64,000 bases of DNA from Sphingosinithalassobacter sp. CS137 (GTDB taxonomy: Bacteria; Pseudomonadota; Alphaproteobacteria; Sphingomonadales; Sphingomonadaceae): positions 2,634,501 through 2,698,500 of the forward strand of contig NZ_CP060494.1 in assembly GCF_014334115.1 (NCBI RefSeq), written 5' to 3'. The translations under genes and the position numbers were made by a program. The notes beneath the pieces were generated by a model that worked only from the letters and a program-made list of their open reading frames with translations, was not told where the DNA came from and did not search any database. Of this stretch, positions 57,470-64,000 are shown in pieces (position 1 is the stretch's first letter; every line of letters begins with the position of its first letter).

Positions 57470-57937
57470 ATGATGGACGAGGAAAGCAAGATCGTGGCCG
57501 AGGAAGTCGAGCGAGTCGATGCGCCGCCGCGCGCCCGGGTGGAGGACGCGCGCGATACCTATGAGCGCAAGCGCGATTATCTCACCGGCTTCCTTGCGCA
57601 GAAGCCCGAGCCTGCGAACAGCGGGGAGCCGGGTGGCGCGCTCTACGATGCGATCGTCGAGGCGCTGAAGGAAATCTACGATCCGGAAATCCCGGTGAAC
57701 ATCTATGACCTGGGGCTGATCTATGGCGTCGAGGTCACCAACGACGGTCATGCCGTGGTGACGATGACGCTGACGACTCCGCATTGCCCGGTCGCCGAAT
57801 CGATGCCCGCCGAAGTCGAGCTGCGGGTCGGATCGGTGCCGGGTGTGGGTCATTCCGAAGTAAACCTCGTCTGGGATCCGCCGTGGGATCCGGGCAAAAT
57901 GAGCGACGAAGCGAAGCTCGAGCTGGGAATGCTCTGA
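57470..57937 (+). CDS. sufT: SUF system Fe-S assembly protein (DUF59/MIP18), SufT-like
   Basis: A 155-residue protein with an acidic N-terminal region (about 1-55) and a MIP18 domain. The domain shows LKEIYDPEIPVNIYDLGLIYGV, MTLTTPHCPVAESMP and VWDPPWDPGKMSDEAK. It helps maturation of Fe-S proteins. The GTG at 57464 overlapping the sufS stop and ATG 57473 are alternative starts. Confidence 0.93.
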   Translation: MMDEESKIVAEEVERVDAPPRARVEDARDTYERKRDYLTGFLAQKPEPANSGEPGGALYDAIVEALKEIYDPEIPVNIYDLGLIYGVEVTNDGHAVVTMTLTTPHCPVAESMPAEVELRVGSVPGVGHSEVNLVWDPPWDPGKMSDEAKLELGML

Positions 57938-57958
57938 CCCCAGACGAGCGCAACAGAA

Positions 57959-58030
57959 CCGTTGGTGTCGAGCGAAAACGAGACACGCTGATGTGGCGCA
58001 ACGCTTGTCGACTGCGCTCGAAGCGAACGG
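57959..58030. repeat. Inverted pair of short repeats between sufT and sufA
   Basis: Element 57959-57988 (CCGTTGGTGTCGAGCGAAAA...) and element 58001-58030 are inverted copies: the reverse complement of the second begins CCGTTCGCTTCGAGCG. The shared CCGTT-N4-TCGAGCG core is the kind of short palindromic unit often scattered in sphingomonad genomes. Confidence 0.6.
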
Positions 58031-58046
58031 GAAAGGTAAGTGAGAC

Positions 58047-58400
58047 ATGGCAACCACCACCCGCGAACGCCCCGCCGTGCTGAACCTGACGCCCGCTGCC
58101 GAGGCGCGGATCGCCGCGCTGATGGCGCAGGCGCCGGAGGGGACGATCGGCGTCAAGCTCTCCACGCCCCGCCGCGGCTGTTCCGGCCTCGCCTATTCGG
58201 TGGATTATGTCGCCGAGGCGAATCCGATGGACGAACGGATCGACACACCGGGCGGCGCCTTCTTCGTCGATGGCGCTTCGGTGCTCTATCTGATCGGATC
58301 GACGATGGACTGGGTGGAAGACGATTTCACCGCGGGGTTCGTGTTCGAGAATCCCAATGCCAAGGGTGCCTGCGGCTGCGGCGAGAGCTTCACGGTTTAG
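58047..58400 (+). CDS. sufA: A-type Fe-S carrier protein SufA/IscA
   Basis: A 117-residue A-type carrier. The three cluster Cys are in RRGCSGLAY and GACGCGESF. It closes the suf operon, and its 3' end overlaps the facing Mut7-C gene by 11 bases. Confidence 0.96.
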   Translation: MATTTRERPAVLNLTPAAEARIAALMAQAPEGTIGVKLSTPRRGCSGLAYSVDYVAEANPMDERIDTPGGAFFVDGASVLYLIGSTMDWVEDDFTAGFVFENPNAKGACGCGESFTV

Positions 58401-58845
58401 CCGTAGCCCAGCGTTCGAGGCGGGCACGCATCCGGCGCACGTGGCTGCCCGGCCAATAGCTGCGGCCGCATGCGGGGCAGGTGCGAAAGGGGCCGGAAAG
58501 GCTGCGAGCCGAATCCGGAATATCCGGGAGCCTGTCCGGCTCGACCGTCCGCAGCGGTTGATTGTCGACCAGGCAGCGCGTGAATGGCGCTTCCAGCCAG
58601 TCGAGATCGGCCCCGCCGGCAAGCGCAGCCGCCTGTTCGTCGAGCGTATCGCCGGTGAGGAGAATCGCGCCCGCATTACGCTCGGCGAGCGCGCGAGCCC
58701 GCGTTACCAGCTTGCGGCGCTCTGACGCGGCGCGCGCCAGAACCGCCGGGTCCGGGGCGTCGGACTCCACCACTGCGGTGTCGTGCCCGGCAGCGCGCGT
58801 CCAACGGGCGAGACCGAGCAGCATGCGGTCACATAGCAGGCGCAT
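58390..58845 (-). CDS. Mut7-C RNase-domain protein
   Basis: A 151-residue protein with a PIN-like Mut7-C nuclease domain (MRLLCDRMLLGLARW, LVTRARALAERN, ILLTGD) and a C-terminal zinc ribbon. CPACGRSYWPGSH carries two of the zinc ligands. Members are suspected nucleases of unknown target. Confidence 0.88.
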   Translation of the reverse strand: MRLLCDRMLLGLARWTRAAGHDTAVVESDAPDPAVLARAASERRKLVTRARALAERNAGAILLTGDTLDEQAAALAGGADLDWLEAPFTRCLVDNQPLRTVEPDRLPDIPDSARSLSGPFRTCPACGRSYWPGSHVRRMRARLERWATAKP

Positions 58846-58854
58846 CGACGCCGC

Positions 58855-59013
58855 TCAGGCGTAGAAAGCAAGCCGCGCGAGGATCGCAAGCACCGCCAGT
58901 CCGACCAGCCCGGTGATGAAGATCAATCGCCGTCGGCGCGTTCGCAGAATGACGTCGCCGCCGCGCGCGTCCTGCGCCGAGATGTGCCGCGGAGTGTCTT
59001 GATTCGGGTCCAT
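58855..59013 (-). CDS. Small single-pass membrane protein
   Basis: A 52-residue protein starting MDPNQDTPRHISAQDARGGD, with an Arg cluster (RTRRRR) then one hydrophobic helix (LIFITGLVGLAVLAILARLA) to the end. The arginines put the N-terminus in the cytoplasm. It ends nine bases before the Mut7-C start. Unknown function; similar small proteins are common in sphingomonads. Confidence 0.65.
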   Translation of the reverse strand: MDPNQDTPRHISAQDARGGDVILRTRRRRLIFITGLVGLAVLAILARLAFYA

Positions 59014-59123
59014 GTCATTCCAAATGCGGGCATGCGGCGGATGGTTGCGACGCGGGGCGAACCTTTCGCGGTGCCGCACGTTTGCCCGAGCGTGCCTCCC
59101 CGTTTCTGCTTCGAAGGAATGCC

Positions 59124-60752
59124 ATGCCTGCCGAACGGCGCGGCCTGACTCGATCGCTCGCCTACGGCTTCCGCCTCGCCGTAGGGACGGTGCGGCGGCT
59201 CGGGCGGTTGGCGGTATTCGGTTTCGAGATTCTCGTCCTGTCGCGGCTGTTCGAGCGGCGCGGAGCGTCCGCCGATGCGATGACGACCACTCTGCTCGCC
59301 GCCAAGGATATCGAGCGCCTGCCTCCGGAGTTGGAGGTGACGGATTCGCACGGGCGCTCGTTGGCGAGTTGGCGGCACGGCTTTGCCGGAGTGAACGCCT
59401 CGCTGTTCCTCAACCTCCAGACGCCGAACCGGCTGAGCGATCTGCGCCATGCGCATCCGGGCCCGCCGTTTCGCGGCGTCTATCTGTGGGATTCGGCCTT
59501 CATCGCACAGGTTTGGAAGGGCTGGGACCCGCAGGTCGCCTGGGAGGTGCTGGCGGCGGTGATCCGGCTGCGCGACGGCGACCGGCTGCAGCATTTCGCA
59601 TCCGAATATACCCGGTCCAGATTCACGCAGCCGCCGCTGATCGCCTGGTCGCTGGTGCGACTGGCGCGCGAGGTGCCCGAGGCGCGCGCGCGCAGTTGGA
59701 TCGCCGTCGCCTATCCGGCGCTTGCCGCATATAAGCGCTGGCTTGACGCGCATAGGCGGCTGCCGAACGGCCTCTATCACTGGGCACATCCCTATGAATC
59801 CGGCGTCGAGAACGCGCCGCGCTTCAGCACGACCGACGAGCGACGACTGGATGACATCCGCACCTGGGCGGCGCCCGACCTGTGCAGCTATATGGTGCTT
59901 CAGAGCGAGGCACTGGCCGAAATGGCCGCGATGCTCGGCAGGGATGCCGAAGCGGCTGCCCATGGGCACGAGGCGGATCGCATCCGGGCGCTGGTCAACG
60001 CCTATCTCTGGGATCCGGACGAAGGCCTGTATTTCGATCTCGACACGACGCGGGGCCGGCTGGTGCGCAGCCGCACCATCGCCTCGCTGCTGCCGCTGTG
60101 GGCGGGGATTCCCGACGCCGCACGGGCCGACCGGATGCACCGCCGGATCGTGGACCCGCAGGGATTCGGTACGCTGATCCCGCTGCCGTCTGTGGCGCTC
60201 GACGATCCGGATTTCGAGCGGGACATGTGGCGCGGCCCGGTGTGGCTCAACACGGCCTATGGAGTGGTGGAAGGGCTGCGCCGCGCGGGCTGGCACGAAA
60301 CCGCGTCGGACATGGCGTTCCGCCTCGCCGACGGCGTCTATCGTACCTATCAGCATCACGGGCATTTCTACGAGTTCTACGATCCCACTGTGCATCGCAT
60401 CGATGCACTGCATCGAAAGCGCGGCAATCGCTGGAAAAAGATCACGCTCGGATCCGGGCCGGTGGCCGACTTCGTCGGCTGGACCGGGCTGGTGAATATG
60501 CTGGTGGCCGAGCATCTGTTCGGCCTTCAGGGCCACCCCGGCGCGCGCGCGATCCGGCCGCGTTTTCCGCGACGTGCGGAAGGGATGCGCTTCACGCTTC
60601 TGCTGGCGGCGGAGGAAGGCGAAGTCGAATTGCGCGTCGGGCCGGAGGGCCGCACGCGCGGTGAATTGCGGATGGCATGGGGCACGCGGCCGTTCGAAGC
60701 GGCGTTCGGAGAACCGGTGTTGTTGGCACAAGCGGCGGAAGGCAGCGCATGA
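59124..60752 (+). CDS. GH63/MGH-like glycoside hydrolase
   Basis: A 542-residue (alpha/alpha)6-barrel hydrolase of the amylo-alpha-1,6-glucosidase or mannosylglycerate-hydrolase type. The probable general acid Asp is in YLWDSAF (about 110) and the catalytic Glu candidate in FYEFYDP. WRGPVWLN and NGLYHWAHPYESG are family motifs. There is no signal peptide, so it acts in the cytoplasm. AAGGA supports the start. It overlaps the glycosyltransferase as ATGA, so both probably work on one glycoside. Confidence 0.85.
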   Translation: MPAERRGLTRSLAYGFRLAVGTVRRLGRLAVFGFEILVLSRLFERRGASADAMTTTLLAAKDIERLPPELEVTDSHGRSLASWRHGFAGVNASLFLNLQTPNRLSDLRHAHPGPPFRGVYLWDSAFIAQVWKGWDPQVAWEVLAAVIRLRDGDRLQHFASEYTRSRFTQPPLIAWSLVRLAREVPEARARSWIAVAYPALAAYKRWLDAHRRLPNGLYHWAHPYESGVENAPRFSTTDERRLDDIRTWAAPDLCSYMVLQSEALAEMAAMLGRDAEAAAHGHEADRIRALVNAYLWDPDEGLYFDLDTTRGRLVRSRTIASLLPLWAGIPDAARADRMHRRIVDPQGFGTLIPLPSVALDDPDFERDMWRGPVWLNTAYGVVEGLRRAGWHETASDMAFRLADGVYRTYQHHGHFYEFYDPTVHRIDALHRKRGNRWKKITLGSGPVADFVGWTGLVNMLVAEHLFGLQGHPGARAIRPRFPRRAEGMRFTLLLAAEEGEVELRVGPEGRTRGELRMAWGTRPFEAAFGEPVLLAQAAEGSA

Positions 60753-61954
60753 AATTCTGTGACGTGACGCTGGCGTATAACGAGCACAGCGGCGGAATCC
60801 GCACCTACATCGATCAGAAACGCCGCTTCCTCGCCGAATCGACGCAGCACACGCATCTGCTGATCGTCCCGGGTGCGGAAGACCGGGTGCGTGAGGATGC
60901 GCATGGCACGATCGTGGAGATCGACAGCCCGCGCTTTCCCGGCCAGCAGGATTATCGCTTCTTCATCAATCCGCGTTCGATCCGGAAGGCGCTGGATGCG
61001 CATGCGCCTGACATCGTCGAACTCGGCAGCTATTATATCTCGCCCTGGGCCGCCTTTTCCTATCGCAAGCACCGGCACCGCGCAGGCGAGCGCTGCCTGG
61101 TTGGCGGCTTCTTTCACACCGACGTCGCCGACGCCTATGTCGGCGCCCCGCTGCGCGCGCTGGCGCACGACTGGATCGACGAGATCAGCGACACGCTCGG
61201 GCATATGGTGGAGAAGCTGGCGGACACCGCCGAAAAGGGGGCGGAGCGCTACATGCGCAACGTCTTCGAGCATTGCGACCTGCGCTTCGCCTCGACGCCG
61301 GCGCAGGCGGAGCGCCTCCGCGACTATGGCGTGGAGGGCGTGCGCATCGTGCCGCTGGGAGTCGATCTCGAGCTGTTTCGGCCCGACAAGGCCGATCCGG
61401 CGGTGCGGGCACGCACCGGGGCGGGGCCTGCCACAATGGTGCTGGTCTATGCCGGACGGCTCGGCACCGAGAAGCAGGTGCCGAAGCTGATCGAAGCCTA
61501 TGCTCAGTTGCCCGAGGGCTTCGATGCGCAGCTCTGGATGGTCGGCGAGGGGCCGCTGCACGACGAAATCGCGCAGCTGGCGGGAGCGCATCCGGGCGTC
61601 CACCTCCTGCCTTATGAAACCGATCGCGAGCGATTTGCGGCGCTGCTTGCCTCCGCCGACATCTATGTGACCGCCGGCCCGCACGAGACCTTCGGGCTCG
61701 CCGTGATCGAGGCGCAGGCCGCGGGCCTGCCGGTGGTCGGCGTGGCGGGCGGGGCGCTTCGCGAGCGGGTGCCCGAGGGGCTCGGCTATCTGGCGCCGGT
61801 GGGCGATGCGGCTGCGATGGCAGCGGGCATCGTGCGCGTAGCGGCCGAGCGGGAGCAGATCGCACAGCGCGCCCGTGCGCATGTCGAGCGGAACTTCGCC
61901 TGGACGCGGACCTTCACCGAACTGCTCGCCGACTATGAGGAAGCGGCGCGCTGA
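60749..61954 (+). CDS. GT4-type glycosyltransferase
   Basis: A 401-residue GT-B fold enzyme. The N-terminal domain has NEHSGGIRTYI; the C-terminal donor site has VYAGRLGTEKQVPKLIEA, the motif GPHETFGLAVIEAQAAGLP (E-X7-E) and VGVAGGALRE. It transfers a sugar from a nucleotide or lipid donor. Its 3' end overlaps the facing sulfotransferase gene by 22 bases. Confidence 0.9.
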   Translation: MKFCDVTLAYNEHSGGIRTYIDQKRRFLAESTQHTHLLIVPGAEDRVREDAHGTIVEIDSPRFPGQQDYRFFINPRSIRKALDAHAPDIVELGSYYISPWAAFSYRKHRHRAGERCLVGGFFHTDVADAYVGAPLRALAHDWIDEISDTLGHMVEKLADTAEKGAERYMRNVFEHCDLRFASTPAQAERLRDYGVEGVRIVPLGVDLELFRPDKADPAVRARTGAGPATMVLVYAGRLGTEKQVPKLIEAYAQLPEGFDAQLWMVGEGPLHDEIAQLAGAHPGVHLLPYETDRERFAALLASADIYVTAGPHETFGLAVIEAQAAGLPVVGVAGGALRERVPEGLGYLAPVGDAAAMAAGIVRVAAEREQIAQRARAHVERNFAWTRTFTELLADYEEAAR

Positions 61955-63111
61955 TCCTTCGGGGCCGACCGGCTGATGCGGAGCAGCTGGTCGTGGAGAT
62001 CGCCGAGCTGGCGTGTTGCCGCCTCCGTCACCGCCGCACCGGCTTCGCTGCGCTTTCGAGCGCCGTCGGCAGTGAAGAGATTGTCCGGCGCTTTCGCGTC
62101 ATGCGCACTCGCTTGCGCGATCCGGCGTTGCTCGGCGGCAGTGAGCCGCAGGCCGAAATGCGGCGCGATGCGATCGAAGAAAGCGGCGGGGAGCGTGGCA
62201 TAGTCGATGGCGATGCCACTCGTTGCCAGCCCTTCGACCGCCGCTGCGTGATAGTGGGCGAAGATCCGCGCGCAGAGGATCTCCGGTTGGGTGGTCCGCT
62301 CCGTGTCGGCGTCGTAGAGCCCGGGCGGCACCAGCGCCGGGACGGTCTGATAGCCGCGTTGCCGCATCTGCGACACGAGCACTTCAACCGGATCGCGAAA
62401 AAGGTAGATCCAGGGAACGTCGGGAAAGGCGTCGCGGAGCAGCGGCAAGGCGAGGATATGCCAGCTGTCGAGCTTCAGGAAGCAGCGGCTTTCCCCGCTG
62501 CGACTCCGCGCGAGCGCCGCCATCATCGCGCGCAGCAGTGCGATCCGGCGGGCACGCGGCAGCTCAGGGTGCCGGAGCGCATAGCGGATCGCGGAGTCGA
62601 GCGGCCCCGGCTCGGAGAGCGAAATCGCCGCGGGAAGCGCAGCCAGCATTTGCGCGACCAGAGTCGATCCGCAGCGCGACATGTGGAAGATCATGCCCTT
62701 CAGCGGCGCCGATGCGTCGAGCGGCGCCCGATCAATGAACGCGTCGAGGCGCGTGCCGTGCCTGAACAGGCGGTTGAACGGTCTGGCCGCGGCCCGAGCG
62801 ACCGAGTCCTGATAGAAGCTCTCGGTGAGCGGCCTCGCGCCGAAGCGCGCCCAATCGATCCAGGCGCCCTGCGCGTCCTCGACGATCGCGGTCGGCAGCC
62901 ATCCCTCGGGTGCCCATGCGTCGTCCGGGGCAACGGCATTCGCGCGCCGGCTGGCGCGTAGCGCCTCGTGGTCGAGCGGCAAACCGGCGGATCGGGCGAG
63001 ATGTTGCGCGCGCGCTGCGAAGTCGTCGGGGTACGTCGCTTCGTCCAGAAAGGCCTGCGCCGCCGGATCGGCCATCACATGTGCGCGATACACTTCTCGA
63101 TCGCTCTTCAT
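61933..63111 (-). CDS. Sulfotransferase family protein
   Basis: A 392-residue protein with a PAPS-binding P-loop-like motif MIFHMSRCGSTLVAQML (about 150-165) and the 3'-phosphate region YLFRDPVEVLVSQM. An N-terminal region of about 140 residues precedes the sulfotransferase fold. GAGGCGGAAC supports ATG 63111. It is divergent from a beta-hydroxylase-fold gene; these two families often lie side by side in bacterial tailoring loci. The acceptor is unknown. Confidence 0.82.
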   Translation of the reverse strand: MKSDREVYRAHVMADPAAQAFLDEATYPDDFAARAQHLARSAGLPLDHEALRASRRANAVAPDDAWAPEGWLPTAIVEDAQGAWIDWARFGARPLTESFYQDSVARAAARPFNRLFRHGTRLDAFIDRAPLDASAPLKGMIFHMSRCGSTLVAQMLAALPAAISLSEPGPLDSAIRYALRHPELPRARRIALLRAMMAALARSRSGESRCFLKLDSWHILALPLLRDAFPDVPWIYLFRDPVEVLVSQMRQRGYQTVPALVPPGLYDADTERTTQPEILCARIFAHYHAAAVEGLATSGIAIDYATLPAAFFDRIAPHFGLRLTAAEQRRIAQASAHDAKAPDNLFTADGARKRSEAGAAVTEAATRQLGDLHDQLLRISRSAPKDQRAASS

Positions 63112-63199
63112 GTTCCGCCTCTGTTGCTCAGGATCGCGGCCGGGCCGGTTTTGCATGTTGGAAGACCCTTGCTAGGCAAGGGCGGCGGGAGAACGACGG

Positions 63200-63790
63200 A
63201 TGATCGCACAGGAAGCGCGCTACCCGGACAGGGTCCGGCTGCCGATGGCGTTCGATCCCGCACTGCTGGAAGCGGACCTGGAACGGCTGGAGGCGGCGGA
63301 CTGGACGCCGCACTTCGTAACCCGCAACTATTCGGGCGATTGGAGCGCGATGCCCTTGCGCGCGCCGGCGGGTGCCGAGCATCCGATCCTGATGCTGAGC
63401 GCGCATCCGGGAGTAGCTGCGTTCGCGGACGCACCGGCGCTTCGGAGCGCCCCCTATCTGCGCGAGGTGATCGCTCGGCTGGAGTGCCCGCTGCAGACGG
63501 TGCGGCTGATGCGGCTGGGAGCCGGATCGTCGATCCTCGAGCACACGGATCCGGGATTGTGCGCCGAGGAAGGGACGGTTCGGCTCCACATCCCGATCCG
63601 CACCAATCCCCAAGTGCGCTTTTGCGTGAATCGCCGCCCGGTCGCGATGCGTCCGGGCGAGCTCTGGTACCTGCGCCTGTCGGATGTCCACAGCGTGGAG
63701 AATGGCGGGGCCACCGATCGCGTGCATCTGGTGATCGACGCCGCGATGAACCCGTGGCTCGCCGGCGAACTCGCGCGCGGGCAGGGTTGA
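63200..63790 (+). CDS. Aspartyl/asparaginyl beta-hydroxylase-fold dioxygenase
   Basis: A 196-residue Fe(II)/2-oxoglutarate enzyme. The iron ligands are in SSILEHTDPG (His-x-Asp) and the distal His in DVHSVEN; DRVHLVIDA follows with the co-substrate Arg. It is shorter than the homologue at 41997 and belongs to another branch. GGGAGAACG precedes the start. A DUF6916-like gene follows. Confidence 0.85.
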   Translation: MIAQEARYPDRVRLPMAFDPALLEADLERLEAADWTPHFVTRNYSGDWSAMPLRAPAGAEHPILMLSAHPGVAAFADAPALRSAPYLREVIARLECPLQTVRLMRLGAGSSILEHTDPGLCAEEGTVRLHIPIRTNPQVRFCVNRRPVAMRPGELWYLRLSDVHSVENGGATDRVHLVIDAAMNPWLAGELARGQG

Positions 63791-63873
63791 GCGATCTGAG
63801 ACCTTCACAGCAGCGGCAATCCTCGGCACTGTAGCGCTCGGGAGCCACAGGGGCGGCATTAGGGGGAATTCGC

Positions 63874-64000
63874 ATGCGCTTGCTCGCACCGGAAGATTTC
63901 GAACCCTGGGTTGGCCGCAAGGTGCGAGTCAACACGCTGCCCAAGCCGGTCGAAGTGACGCTGGAGCGTATCGAGCGGCGGCCGCCGCTGCCCGAGGAAC
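63874..64000 (+). CDS. DUF6916-like protein, N-terminal part (runs off window)
   Basis: The first 42 codons (MRLLAPEDFEPWVGRKVRV, then VEVTLERIERRPPLP) match the start pattern of DUF6916 proteins, which often occur next to phage-tail-collar-type (microcystin-dependent) proteins. AGGGGGAATTCGC precedes ATG 63874. The fragment is short, so the call is tentative. Confidence 0.5.
   Translation, partial: MRLLAPEDFEPWVGRKVRVNTLPKPVEVTLERIERRPPLPEE

Overview
The window looks like chromosome of a high-GC alphaproteobacterium of the Sphingomonadaceae (Sphingomonas-like). The signs are several large TonB-dependent receptors, a MucR-type regulator, a CtrA-like box, the order rimI/tsaB - mucR - fur - plsC - miaB - phoH - ybeY - corC - lnt - metK - trmB, a suf operon with its own Rrf2 regulator, and short intergenic palindromes around a TCGAGCG core. 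No phage, insertion sequence, CRISPR array, rRNA or tRNA gene was recognised. Layout. (1) 1-18600: an accessory uptake and catabolic island with a truncated TonB receptor, a CocE-type hydrolase, a GntR regulator, an MmgE/PrpD protein, an OmpA-like protein, a secreted di-haem cytochrome, two further TonB receptors, two MFS transporters, a cytochrome P450, LacI and MarR regulators and a secreted NTF2-like protein. Four near-identical 14-bp palindromes in front of the PrpD gene, the second TonB receptor, the MFS operon and the P450 gene suggest one LacI regulon; a 22-bp palindrome lies between marR and the third TonB receptor. The substrate cannot be read from the sequence. (2) 18983-23588: a KaiC-like double ATPase, broken by one missing T, coupled to a multi-PAS hybrid histidine kinase with a degenerate N-terminal receiver. 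(3) 23664-41922: mostly minus-strand housekeeping genes (trmB, metK, lnt, corC, ybeY, phoH, miaB, plsC, fur, mucR, rimI, tsaB, a RutE-like nitroreductase, a NifU-domain protein). Interruptions are two EAL proteins (one intact, one with its catalytic residues lost), a PQQ-type sugar dehydrogenase, a PHA-system protein, RluE and a GntP-type permease. (4) 41997-50616: an Asp/Asn beta-hydroxylase-fold protein, an M16 peptidase, and a pyrD - ggt - acyl-CoA synthetase set. (5) 50670-58400: a probable small RNA with a strong terminator, an AraC regulator, then rrf2 - sufB - (TonB C-terminal-like protein) - sufC - sufD - sufS - sufT - sufA. (6) 58390-64000: a Mut7-C protein, a small membrane protein, a GH63-like hydrolase coupled to a GT4 glycosyltransferase, a sulfotransferase, a second beta-hydroxylase-fold protein and the start of a DUF6916-like gene. 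Gene starts were chosen by reading ribosome binding sites; many neighbours overlap as GTGA or ATGA, so translational coupling is common here.
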